Source of the DNA: JAUIIK01 sp963709995
GTDB taxonomy: Bacteria > Chloroflexota > Chloroflexia > Thermomicrobiales > CFX8
NCBI GenBank assembly: GCA_963709995.1
Contig: CAVPYN010000019.1
Location: 124,001-188,000 of the forward strand
DNA length: 64,000 nt
Direction: 5' to 3'
Positions 8,332-16,710 of this stretch are shown here, piece after piece. A program made the position numbers and the translations under genes. Positions within the stretch are counted from its first letter, which is position 1, and each line of letters opens with the position of its first letter. The notes under the pieces are model-generated. The model made no database searches and was not told where the DNA came from. It worked only from the letters and a program-made list of their open reading frames with translations.

Positions 8332-10864
8332 TCAGTCTTCGATGAAACCTGGCCGACGGTGTCCCCCGCCAGCGGCGTCCCCACCTTCGTCATCCATTGC
8401 TTCGTCGTCCTGGCCGATGCCACGCATCGTCAGGTCGATCTTCCCGTCGGCCCGCATGTTGGTGATCTTGACGGTTACGACATCCCCGACACGTACGACG
8501 TCCTCAACGCGCTCTACGCGGTGGTCGCGAAGTTGGAGATATGGACGAACCCGTCACGGCCCGGCGCGATCTGTACGAACGCACCAATCTGAATGATGTT
8601 CTTGACCGGTCCACTCACGATTTCGCCGACTTCTGGCAAGCTTCACCGTTGAACGCCTGTCATTGGCGAGCCCGCGCATCGTCAGATTGATCTTGCCGTC
8701 GTTGCGAAGTTCCGTGACTTGCACCTCGACGACGTCGCCGACCGACACGACGTCTTCGACTCGGTCGACGCGTTCAGAGCTGAGTTCGGAGATATGGACG
8801 AAACCGTCTCGCCCCGGGGTCAGTTCGACGAACGCACCAACTGGGATGATCGTCTTGACAGCGCCGGTCAGCACATCGCCAGCGCTGCGGCTCCCAGACG
8901 ATCCGTGCGATGCGCTCAGAGTCGCGGCATCCACCCCGGCGGCGTTGACGCCAGCGACAAAGATCGTTCCATCTTCCTGGATGTCGATTTCGGTTTCGGT
9001 GTCTTCCTGAATGCCACGAATGTTCTTGCCGCCCGGTCCAATGACCATTCCGATGAATTCGGGATTGATCGAGATCGAGCGAATCGACGGCGCATACTGC
9101 GGACTGTCCGGTTCACGCGGGTCGGCATGACTTCGGTCATCTTGTCGAGGATGTGCATCGACCGTCACGCGCCTGGGCCAACGCCTCACGCATGATCTGG
9201 GTCGTGATGCCCGTGACCTTTGATGTCCATCTGGATCGCCGTGATGCCCTCGCGGGTGCCCGCCACCTTGAAGTCCATATCCCCGAGGAAATCCTCGAGT
9301 CCCCTGGATGTCGGAGAGGATCGTGTAGCCACCCTCGCCGTCGGTGATCAAGCCCATTGCGATTCCTGCAACCGGTGCCTTGATCGGCACGCCGGCGTCC
9401 ATCAGTGACAGCGTGCTGCCACAGACGCTCGCCATCGACGTCGAACCGTTGGACGATACGACTTCGGAGACGACTCGCATCACATAGGGGAAGTCTTCCT
9501 GGTCGGGCAGGACCGCTTCGAGTGCGCGTTCCGCGAGCGCGCCGTGACCGATGTCGCGCCGGGAGGGCCCCGCATGAAACGTGCTTCGCCAACGCTGTAG
9601 GGGGGGAAGTTGTAGTGGTGCAAGTAGCGTTTGGAGGTCTCAGGCGTCAGGTTGTCGACCATCTGGTCGTCGCGGGTGGAACCAAGCGTGGCGGTGCTGA
9701 CGACCTGCGTCTGCCCGCGGGTGAAGATAGCCGAACCGTGGGTGCGCGGCAGGTAGCCTACCTGGCACCAGATCGGTCGAATCTCTTCCGGTCGTCGGCC
9801 GTCGGCACGATAGCCCTGATCGAGGATCAAGCCGCGCATCGTCGCTTTGACAGCGTCTTCGTAGGCGTCAGCGACGGCCTTACGAACACCGGATACCTCG
9901 GCATCGAAGCCGTAGAGGGCACGTGCCATTTCGAGCGTATCGCTTGATTGCAGCTCTCGAATTTCGGCGAAGCGGTTGGATTCGAACTCCTCAACGAAGA
10001 ACTTGACCGTCTCTTCTTTTAGCCCGCTGATGGCGTCGTTGCGAGCGGTCTTCTCTTCAAGCTGCATGGCTTCGGTCAAGCGGTCACCGAGGTATGCCTG
10101 AACGGCTCGATCGACTCCGGGATCACGCTTCGGGATTTCAATCTCTGGCTTCGTGGCGCCAATGGCCTCCGCGATCCGGAGCTGAGCGTCAACAAGCATC
10201 TTGATGATGCGATGACCGAGTTCGAATTGCGTCGACGAAGATCTCCTCGGAAACCTCGAGCGCTTCGCCCTCGACCATCATGATGGCGTCCCGGGTACCG
10301 GCGACGACGACATCCATTTCCGAGGTCTCTAGCTGTTCGTAGGTCGGGTTGACGACGATCTGTCCATCGATATAGCCGAGCCGCACACCGGCGACCGGGC
10401 CATTGAACGGAATCGTCGAGCACGTCAACGCCGCCGAAGCTCCGGTGATCGAAAGAATGTCGGGATCGTTCTGCTGGTCCGCCGAGAAGATTGGTCGTGA
10501 CGATGTGAACGTCGTTGCGGTAGCCCTTCGGGAAGAGCGGTCGCAATGGACGGTCAGTCAGACGCGCCGACAGTACCGCGTGCTCTCCGGGTCGACCTTC
10601 GCGCTTCAGAAAGCCGCCAGGGATCTTGCCCGCGGCTGACATACGTTCTTCGTAGTCAACCGTCAGCGGGAAGAAGTCGATGCCCTCGCGGGGCTTTTTG
10701 GACGCCGTGGCCGCTGACAGGATGAGCGTGTCGCCATAGCGAATCGTGACTGCGCCGCCAGCGAGTTCCGCGATCCTGCCTACTTCGAAGATCATTTCGC
10801 GTCCGCCGACGGTTACCCGTTCCTCGTGGATGACGGGCATGTTGTCGGGATGTGTGTCTTGCAT
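8332..10864 (-). CDS. pnp: Polyribonucleotide nucleotidyltransferase with two S1 domains; multiple indels
   Basis: 3'-to-5' phosphorolytic exoribonuclease. Read across shifts, the order is: N-terminal RNase PH core; all-alpha linker; C-terminal RNase PH core with the catalytic region (VVSSNGSTSMASVCG); KH domain (GMVIGPGGKNIRGIQ); then S1 domains. Decoding past 8660 reveals a second S1 domain (GEIVSGPVKNIIQIGAF, then PGRDGFVHIS) after the first (AGDVLTGAVKTIIPVGAF), ending in a Gly/Asp-rich tail and GFIED. The frame slips at least seven times (near 10487, 10224, 9557, 9300, around 9170-9110, and 8555), each by one base, while every domain remains in order; sequence error is the likely cause. 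ATG 10864 is the usual start; an in-frame ATG eight codons on is an alternative. Preceded by rpsO, as in many bacteria. Confidence 0.88.
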
Positions 10865-10963
10865 ATGTTTGCATGTGTTCTCTTTACCTCTTCGTTCTGA
10901 ATGCCGCGCACTCAGCTGTCAAATTCGTGTCTCGTGTGGGCCGTAAAGCTGGCCTTGTGCGCT

Positions 10964-11023
10964 GGTTAGGGACTGGAGCGTGACGACGATCTTGCGAGCT
11001 TCTCCACGCTCCAATTCCTAACC
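10964..11023 (-). promoter_or_regulatory. Long stem-loop in the pnp leader
   Basis: On the + strand GGTTAGG (10964-10970) and TGGAGCGTG (10974-10982) pair with CACGCTCCA (11005-11013) and CCTAACC (11017-11023), i.e. 7 and 9 base pairs around a 3x3 internal loop, with a 22-base terminal loop. It lies about 100 bases before the pnp start. In enterobacteria a long leader stem cut by RNase III is the basis of PNPase autoregulation; a similar role here is inference. Confidence 0.5.
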
Positions 11024-11170
11024 GGCGACACCGTACAGGTTTGGATGACGGCCCGAAAGTCCAGCTCAGTCCAAGGCGACTTGCGTGTCGCTAGATATCG
11101 CTCTCAACGTCGTGTGCCGTGCATTCGTCCTTTCTTGTCCATCGAATTCTGCAGTCTGCCATAACAACGA

Positions 11171-11199
11171 ACGACCCAGAGGAGAGTCCCCTGGGTCGT
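11171..11199 (-). terminator. Hairpin downstream of rpsO
   Basis: ACGACCCAG / CTGGGTCGT, 9 bp plus possible extra GG/CC pairs. On the minus strand it is followed by TCGTTGTTAT. Likely terminator or processing site between rpsO and pnp. Confidence 0.6.
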
Positions 11200-11265
11200 C
11201 ATGAATTGATCTCCGTAGACATGCGGCATTGAGGTCTGGGATGAATGAAAGCTGAGTCCCGCAAA

Positions 11266-11532
11266 TTACCGGCGCAGTCCTAGTCGCTCGATCAGCGTTC
11301 GATAGCGTTCTGTATCTTTCTTGCTCAGATAGCGCAAGAGCCGACGCCTGCGTCCGACCATCTTGAACAGTCCCCGCCGGAATGATGATCGTGTGGATGA
11401 TCGCGAAGTGATCGGTAAAGCGGCGATGCGTTCCGTCAGCAGTGCGATCTGGACCTCCGGCGATCCGGTGTCGGTTTCATGAACCTGGTAATCGTCGACG
11501 ATTTCGTCTTGATGTTCTTTCTGAAGCGCCAT
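11266..11532 (-). CDS. rpsO: 30S ribosomal protein S15, internally frameshifted and restored
   Basis: Primary 16S rRNA-binding protein of the small subunit. ATG 11532 is preceded by GGAGGT and yields 88 residues, the normal S15 size. N-terminus (ALQKEHQDEIVDDYQVHE) and C-terminus (GRRRRLLRYLSKKDTERY) are clear S15. Between them, about 15 residues after ERIAAL read as Ser/Thr/Arg-rich nonsense, whereas the neighbouring frames give the expected TDHFAI and DHHS. Compensating single-base indels between ~11370 and ~11415 explain this. It is monocistronic or co-transcribed with pnp. Confidence 0.9.
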   Translation of the reverse strand: MALQKEHQDEIVDDYQVHETDTGSPEVQIALLTERIAALPITSRSSTRSSFRRGLFKMVGRRRRLLRYLSKKDTERYRTLIERLGLRR

Positions 11533-11637
11533 ACGCGCTTGACCTCCCTCGCCCTCTCGCGGTATTCGCGAAAGTCCACGCATCCCACAATTTGTCAAGG
11601 ATAGCAGACGTAATCTTCGATAACCACAAATAGGACA

Positions 11638-11667
11638 CCTGGAACCCGCTCGGGTGCGGATTCCAGG
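11638..11667 (-). terminator. Terminator of the ilvBNC operon
   Basis: CCTGGAACCCGC / GCGGATTCCAGG pair with one mismatch around a 6-base loop, 24 bases beyond the ilvC stop on the minus strand. TGTCCTATTTGT follows on the transcript side. Confidence 0.65.
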
Positions 11668-11690
11668 CTAAATCTCGTAACTCGTTTTAC

Positions 11691-12698
11691 TCAGGAATCG
11701 ATACCGGCGTCAGCCAGCTCCATCATGCCGCGTAGCTCTGAACCAATCTCTTCGATTGGATGATCGTTGGCGGTCTGGCGCAATCGTAAAAATTCACCCC
11801 GGCCCTTGGCATTCTCGGCCATCCACTCCTTGGCGAATTCGCCGGACTGGATGTCGCCGAGGATCTGCTGCATGGTTGCCTTGACCCGGTCGTCGATCAC
11901 CCGCGGTCCCGAGACGTAGTCGCCGTATTCGGCAGTATCGCTGACCGAGTAGCGCATGTACTTGATGCCACCCTGATAGATCTGGTCGACGATCAGCTTC
12001 AATTCGTGGAGCACTTCGAAATAGGCGAGCTCGGCGCGTAGCCGGCTTCCGTCAATGTCTCGAAAGCGGTCGTGATCAGGTGGCTGACGCCACCGCAAAG
12101 GACTGCCTGCTCTCCGAACAGATCGGTCTCGGTCTCGTCTTTGAAGTTCGTCTCAACGACGCCGGCACGGGCGCTACCCAGACCCATACGCGTATGCCAG
12201 GGCGACGTCTTTGGCCTGACCGGAGACATCCTGGTGGATTGCCAGCAGCGCCGGAACGCCGATGCCTTCGAGATATACCTCGCGCAGAATGTGCCCCGGG
12301 ACCCTTTGGCGCAATCATGACGACATCGTTCTTGTCGCTCGGATTGATGATGCCGTAGTGGATGTTAAAACCGTGCGCGAACATCAGTACGTTACCGGGT
12401 TCGAGGTTTGGCTCGACGGATTCGCGATAAACCTCACCCTGCAAATGGTCCGGGACAAGCATGACGACGATGTCGGCAGCCTTGTGCAGCCTCGTCGCTG
12501 GTCGTTACCTTGAAACCATCGTTTTCGGCCTTCTCCCAGGACTTGCTGCCCTCATAGAGTCCAACGACGACGTTGTAGCCGCTGTCTTTCAGATTCTGAG
12601 CGTGAGCATGTCCCTGACTGCCATAGCCCAGGATCGCAATTGTCTTATCCTTCAAGAAGATCCTTGTCAACATCTGATTCGTAGTAGACGGTTACCAC
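11691..12698 (-). CDS. ilvC: Ketol-acid reductoisomerase, frameshifted
   Basis: Second common step of valine/isoleucine/leucine synthesis: NADPH-dependent isomeroreduction of acetolactate. GTG 12698 is chosen because GGGAGGGGAG lies upstream and the reading gives the family start VVTVYYESDVDKDLL. The Rossmann motif is GYGSQGHAHA. The central catalytic half (NFKDETETDLFGEQAVLCGG) and the C-terminal helical domain (YQGGIKYMRYSVSDTAEYG) are intact in sequence. Five single-base slips are needed, near 12655, 12485, 12303, 12185 and 12050, several in G or C runs. About 335 residues overall, as expected for the short class I enzyme. It is the last gene of ilvBNC, 30 bases after ilvN. Confidence 0.88.
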
Positions 12699-12728
12699 CC
12701 GGTCTTACTCCCCTCCCGCGTCTATCTC

Positions 12729-13257
12729 TTACGCGGCGTTGCTCACGACCCGCAATCCTGCGGTGCCACTCCCTCGCACCATCGCGACTGACCCGCTGCG
12801 GGCCACTTCCTTGATGCCATAGGTGCGAATCATCGCTATCAGTGAGTCGATCTTTTCAATAGGCCCTGTCACTTCGAGCGTAAGCGTATCAGGAGATGCG
12901 TCGATTACTCGCGCCCGAAATATGTCCGTTGGCGATTCGCATGATGTCCGACCGTGTACGGTCGGTTGTGTTGACCTTAATTAGCGCCAGTTCGCGCTGA
13001 ATCAGGTTCGGTCCAGACAACTCGGTCACTTTGATGACTTCGAGCAGCTTATAGAGCTGCTTGGTGACTTGTTCAACGGTATAGTCGTCGCCTTCGAGAA
13101 CGAAGGTCATGCGCGAAATACCCGGCATCTCGGTGTGGCCGACAGCCACCGACTCCACGTTGAACATGCGTTGCCGAAACAGGCTCATGACCCGATTCAG
13201 GACACCGGATTCATTCTCGACCAGAACGACGAGCGTACGGTATGTGTGGTCTTCCAT
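12729..13257 (-). CDS. ilvN: Acetolactate synthase small (regulatory) subunit, one indel
   Basis: Valine-responsive ACT-domain subunit that activates and feedback-regulates IlvB. The N-terminal ACT domain is seen as TLVVLVENESGVLNRVMSLF, followed by RMTFVLEGDD. Near 12915 one extra base breaks the frame in the ANG... stretch; in the other phase the expected FRARVIDASPDTLTLEVTG segment and C-terminal domain continue to the TAA at 12729. About 176 residues, normal for the family. ATG 13257 is four bases past the ilvB stop. Confidence 0.88.
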
Positions 13258-13261
13258 CGAT

Positions 13262-14930
13262 CTATTCCTCTTCGATCAGGTCTGCAAAGGTCGCGCCAGA
13301 AGGGATCATCGGGAAGACATTCTCTTCCTGGCCGATGACGAAGTCGATCAGCACCGGTCCCTTGATGTTCCCGCGCCCACTTGATCGTCTCGTCCACTTC
13401 CGACGCGGAATCTACTCGCCTGGCAGCGATGTAGTGGGCGTGCGCGAGTGCGACGAAGTCGGGCTGTCCGATCTGCAGTTTCGGAATAGTTCGAGTTGAA
13501 GAAGAACTGCTGCCACTGCCGGACCATACCGAGGAAGCCGTTATTGAGGATGGCGATCTTGACGTTGGCTCGTTCCTGGACGAGCGTTGCAAATTCGAAG
13601 GCCGTCATCTGGACGCCGCCGTCGCCGACGATTGCCCAGACCTCCGCATCCGGGCGCGCTTTCGCGGCGCCCAGCGCCGACGGCACGCCAAAGCCCATCG
13701 TGCCAAGCCCACCGGACGAAATCCAGTGATTGGGCATATCGCTCTTGTAGAACTGCGCCGCCCACATCTGATGCTGGCCAACGTCTGTAGTAACGATCGC
13801 TTCGCCGTTGGTCAGATCGAAGAGGCGCTCGAGCACAGTCTGAGCCAGCAGACCGCGCTCTGCGGCCGGTTCACGATACGGTGCTCGCTGGCGCCATTCA
13901 ACGATCTCTCTTCTCCAATCGCCGTGATCCTGAGGCTCGATCGAATCGACGAGCATTCGCAGCGCCGACTTGGCGTCGCTTACGACCGGAACATCGGCCG
14001 GAACATTCTTGCCAATTTCAGCGGGGTCGATGTCGATATGGATGACGCGGGCGTTAGGCGCAAATTCGTTCAGGTCACCAGTCACACGGTCATCGAAGCG
14101 CATGCCGACGGCGATCAGGAGGTCGGCTTCGTTGATTGCGCGATTGCAGTGAGTGAAACCGTGCATCCCAATCATGCCGAGGCCAAGCGGATGCGATTGC
14201 GGGAAGCTGCCTATCCCAAGCAGCGTCAGACCAACCGGGATATCAGCCTTCTCTGCAAACTCGAGCAACTCCGGGTGTGCGCCGGAAAGCAAGACGCCAT
14301 GCCCCGAAAGGATCGATCGGCTTGCTCGCCTGGTTGATCTCCTCAACGGCGAGCCGGATCTGGCGTCGATTGGGTGTGTAGGTCGGTCGATAACCCGCCA
14401 AATCCAGACTGATCGGTGCTCCAAGCTCGCCTTCAGCCAGCAGCACATCTTTAGGAATATCGACGAGAACAGGGCCAGGGCGGCCAGTTTGTGCGAGATA
14501 GAACGCTTTTTGGATCGTCGGGCCGAGCTCATTGATATCGCGTACGAGGAAGTTGTGTTTGGTGATTGGGAGTGTGACTCCCATGATGTCAGTTTCCTGG
14601 AAAGCGTCGCTGCCGATGACCGCCTGTGGAACCTGCCCGGTGATCGCGACCATCGGAACCGAGTCCAGCTTAGCGTTGGCGATAGCCGTAACCAGATTGG
14701 TCGCGCCGGGTCCCGATGTGGCCAGACAGACTCCGGCTTTTCCGGTCACACGGGCGTAGCCGTCGGCGGCGTGACCAGCACCCTGTTCGTGTCTGACGAG
14801 AACGTGTTTCAGCTCCGGGTACTCCGGAAAGACATCGTAGAGCGGGATGATCACCCCGCCTGGGTACCCGAAAATCACTATCGACGTTTTCGCGCAGCAG
14901 TGCTTCACAGAGGATCCGCGCCCCGATCAT
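13262..14930 (-). CDS. ilvB: Acetolactate synthase large (catalytic) subunit, frameshifted
   Basis: TPP-, FAD- and Mg-dependent enzyme joining two pyruvates, or pyruvate and 2-oxobutyrate, at the entry to branched-chain synthesis. The N-terminal Glu-bearing region (VRHEQGAGHAADGYARVTGK), the FAD domain (GMHG, ADLLIAVGMRFDDRVTG) and the TPP motif GDGGVQMTAFEFATLVQE are all present. Slips are seen near 14881, 14325, 13480 and 13380. The start is uncertain: ATG 14930 begins MIGARILCEALL, but a 22-codon frame from ATG 14995 ends in an ATGA overlap with it, and given the local indels that segment could be the true N-terminus. The gene is preceded by the attenuator at 15060-15335. Confidence 0.88.
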
Positions 14931-15059
14931 CGGCCGCTGCTGAATTTTTCGCTCTCTGGTAGGAGTTGCTGATCTCCTGTCGCCACCACAACCATCCCTG
15001 ACGCTTGCCCTTCGTCCTTCCCTGCCGACCCCTGTGGAACGTAGCGACGACAAATCAAA

Positions 15060-15085
15060 CGAGCCTCCCGAAACTGGGAGGCTCG
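15060..15085 (-). terminator. Attenuator terminator hairpin upstream of ilvB
   Basis: On the minus strand CGAGCCTCCC, loop AGTTTC, GGGAGGCTCG form a perfect 10-bp stem followed by TTTGATTTG. It sits between the branched-chain leader peptide and ilvB. A possible competing pair is GGGAGCGCG (15115-15123, starting inside the leader stop codon) with CGCGAGCCTCCC (15076-15087), which would consume the 5' arm and prevent termination. Confidence 0.8.
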
Positions 15086-15122
15086 CGGTTTTCGTACGTT
15101 GTCTTCGAGTCGCGCGCGCTCC

Positions 15123-15254
15123 CTATGGTGAACCCGTAATAAGGAGTACTACGAGTACGAGTAGGCTAAGAAGGAGTACAACGTTGCGCAGGTCGAACGG
15201 AGCCCGATCTGGGACCCACTGTGCGACCTTCACATTGTCACGTCGATACCGCAT
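15123..15254 (-). CDS. ilvL: Branched-chain leader peptide of the ilv attenuator (43 aa)
   Basis: A small gene found by reading the ilv leader. ATG 15254 has AGGAG 11 bases upstream. The first half is mixed (MRYRRDNVKVAQWVPDR); the second half is VVLLLSLLVLVVLLI, 14 branched-chain residues in 15 codons, then TGSP and TAG at 15123-15125. Codons are mostly CTC, CTT and GTA. In enterobacterial ilv/leu operons ribosome stalling at such a run when charged tRNA is scarce favours an antiterminator. Here the order promoter, SD, peptide, candidate antiterminator, terminator and ilvB is complete. The symbol is used by analogy of role, not homology. The hydrophobic stretch could instead be a membrane segment, but the context strongly favours a control peptide. 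Confidence 0.85.
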   Translation of the reverse strand: MRYRRDNVKVAQWVPDRAPFDLRNVVLLLSLLVLVVLLITGSP

Positions 15255-15305
15255 GAACGGCTATGCTCCTATCTTGACCCTGCGTGCGCAAGAGTCGTCT
15301 GCGCC

Positions 15306-15335
15306 ATCATACGCATGTAATCACGAGAGTGTCAA
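15306..15335 (-). promoter_or_regulatory. Promoter of the ilvBNC operon
   Basis: On the minus strand TTGACA (15335-15330), an 18-base spacer and TATGAT (15311-15306). Transcription would start near 15299, about 45 bases before the leader-peptide ATG. Confidence 0.8.
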
Positions 15336-15393
15336 GTAACGAGCCACCCCAATTCGTCCTGAACCGCGAGGATCATAGCGTCCCCTGGCGTCG

Positions 15394-15422
15394 TTGGAAG
15401 AGCGGGGATCGTGTGCTACCAT
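15394..15422 (+). promoter_or_regulatory. Likely promoter of the tRNA-Arg/Ser/Ser group
   Basis: TTGGAA (15394-15399), 17-base spacer, TACCAT (15417-15422). The predicted start lies about 30 bases before tRNA-Arg. The -10 box is moderate. Confidence 0.4.
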
Positions 15423-15460
15423 CTATTGTTGCCGTCACATCGAACGTGTGATGGCGCTTC

Positions 15461-15533
15461 GCGCCCGTAGCTCAGTGGATAGAGCGTTTGGTTGCGGACC
15501 AAAAGGCCAGAGGTTCGAATCCTCTCGGGCGTA
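15461..15533 (+). tRNA. tRNA-Arg(GCG)
   Basis: Acceptor GCGCCCG pairs with CGGGCGT (G1 faces T72), anticodon stem TTTGG/CCAAA with loop TTGCGGA gives anticodon GCG, and the T-arm AGAGGTTCGAATCCTCT is perfect. No CCA is encoded. Most bacteria read CGN codons with an A34 (inosine) tRNA, so a G34 version is uncommon. Confidence 0.92.
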
Positions 15534-15540
15534 CATTCAG

Positions 15541-15575
15541 CCCACCGGGCTAACTCCGGTGGGTTTCTTCTTTTT
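15541..15575 (+). terminator. Rho-independent terminator after tRNA-Arg
   Basis: CCCACCGG (15541-15548) and CCGGTGGG (15556-15563) form an 8-bp stem followed by TTTCTTCTTTTT. This is a textbook terminator on the + strand, so the two serine tRNAs downstream probably have their own start. Confidence 0.85.
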
Positions 15576-15606
15576 CCGTCCCTGACCCTCCGGTATAATT
15601 CCGCGC

Positions 15607-15692
15607 GGAGAGGTGTCCGAGTGGTTTAAGGTGCTGCTCTCGAAAAGCAGTGTGGGCAACCCCCACCGTGGGTTCGAATCCCACCCTCTCCG
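15607..15692 (+). tRNA. tRNA-Ser(CGA)
   Basis: Acceptor GGAGAGG/CCTCTCC, anticodon loop CTCGAAA with anticodon CGA, a long variable arm (GTGGGCAACCCCCAC) as required for class II serine tRNAs, and T-loop GTTCGAATC. No CCA encoded. 86 bases. Confidence 0.94.
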
Positions 15693-15730
15693 CAGTGCTA
15701 GAGCATCGCCCGCTCTGCAACTCGCACTTT

Positions 15731-15821
15731 GGAAGGGTCGCATAGTCTGGCCTAGTGCGCGCGACTGGAAATCGCGTAGGCGGGTCCTCTCGCCTCGTGG
15801 GTTCGAATCCCACCCCTTCCG
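15731..15821 (+). tRNA. tRNA-Ser(GGA)
   Basis: Acceptor GGAAGGG/CCCTTCC, anticodon stem CGCGA/TCGCG with loop CTGGAAA (anticodon GGA), long variable arm and T-arm GTGGGTTCGAATCCCAC. 91 bases, no encoded CCA. It lies 38 bases after tRNA-Ser(CGA), with which it may be co-transcribed. Confidence 0.94.
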
Positions 15822-15857
15822 CCCCCGTTGTGCCTGCGTTTGTACCTGCCATGTACA

Positions 15858-15886
15858 TTGACGCGGCTCGCGCTTTACGCTACGAA
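15858..15886 (+). promoter_or_regulatory. Promoter of otsBA
   Basis: TTGACG (15858-15863), 17-base spacer, TACGAA (15881-15886). The predicted start near 15893 makes GTG 15892 an unlikely initiator and favours ATG 15922 for otsB. Confidence 0.55.
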
Positions 15887-15921
15887 TTGACGTGAGTCGA
15901 CGCCTCGGTAAGGACATCCGG

Positions 15922-16710
15922 ATGGCAAGTCCTCAGGCAAACATCCCTATAGCTGGCGTCCCCGATTTCTGGGATCGCGTGGCCGCTTCCGAGTGCGCTG
16001 TCTTGCTGCTGGATTACGACGGCACCCTCGCGCCATTCCATCCCGACCGCATGCAGGCGCGGCCACTGGAAGGGATTTCCGACCAGTTCGATCTACTCGC
16101 CGCTTTGCCAGGTACCACGGTGGCGCTTGTCTCAGGGCGACCTGTCGACGAAATCCTCACGCTGACTGGTGCTTCGAATCTCCTGATCGCTGGCACGCAT
16201 GGTTTCGAGCTCTACCGACCGGGCCGGGGCATCTCTACTGTTGAATTGTCAGAGGAGGTCTTCAAACGGCTTGACGAGGCACACCAACAGGCCGCCAGGC
16301 TGGTTGGCGAGCGCAGCGCCGAGCGAAAAGTCGCGACCGTGGCGCTGCATGTCCGGGGGCTCGATCCGGTGAGCGCTAGTCAGGCGGAACGTTCTTTTCG
16401 CGACTCGGTCGCGCCGCTTCTGGATGGTGATCTTGAGCTACGAGACTTCAACGGCGGGGTCGAGCTTCGAGTTCGCGGGCGGGACAAGGGCGACGCGATC
16501 ACCGAGATTCTCGCGGAACTGCCTCCCGCGGATCTGGTCGTGTATGTCGGCGATGATCAGACAGATGAAGACGCCTTCAGGGCGCTTCCCGTACAGGGTA
16601 TCGGCGTAAAAGTCGGCAGCCCCGATCAACCTACCGCGGCCCAGGGGCGGTTGGAATCCTGTGAAGACGTTCTGCAATTTCTCAGGAACTGGATTGCGAT
16701 GAAGCAATGA
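15922..16710 (+). CDS. otsB: Trehalose-6-phosphate phosphatase
   Basis: HAD-superfamily phosphatase that removes phosphate from trehalose-6-phosphate, the second step of the OtsAB pathway of trehalose synthesis. 262 residues. HAD motif I is seen as LLLDYDGTLAPF near residues 28-39, with the nucleophile Asp first in DYDGT; motif II is VSGRP and motif IV is VGDDQTDEDAF. ATG 15922 was preferred over an in-frame GTG 30 bases earlier because GGTAAGGA lies upstream and the promoter start falls at the GTG. The stop overlaps the otsA start by four bases. Trehalose protects against osmotic, heat and drying stress. Confidence 0.92.
   Translation: MASPQANIPIAGVPDFWDRVAASECAVLLLDYDGTLAPFHPDRMQARPLEGISDQFDLLAALPGTTVALVSGRPVDEILTLTGASNLLIAGTHGFELYRPGRGISTVELSEEVFKRLDEAHQQAARLVGERSAERKVATVALHVRGLDPVSASQAERSFRDSVAPLLDGDLELRDFNGGVELRVRGRDKGDAITEILAELPPADLVVYVGDDQTDEDAFRALPVQGIGVKVGSPDQPTAAQGRLESCEDVLQFLRNWIAMKQ

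Larger units (their letters stand above)
10865..11265 (-). other. rpsO-pnp intergenic region / pnp leader
   Basis: About 400 bases without a gene. It holds a hairpin just downstream of rpsO (11171-11199) and a long imperfect stem-loop within the pnp leader (10964-11023), listed separately. The rest shows nothing I can name. Confidence 0.6.

Noticed and set aside
13726..14337. 203-codon frame on the + strand opposite ilvB
   Set aside because: It lies wholly inside conserved ilvB coding sequence and has no recognisable domain.
14930..15300. T-box riboswitch in the ilv leader
   Set aside because: The conserved T-box antiterminator GGTGG-ACC motif and a specifier stem were not found; a leader peptide with branched-chain codons explains the terminator.
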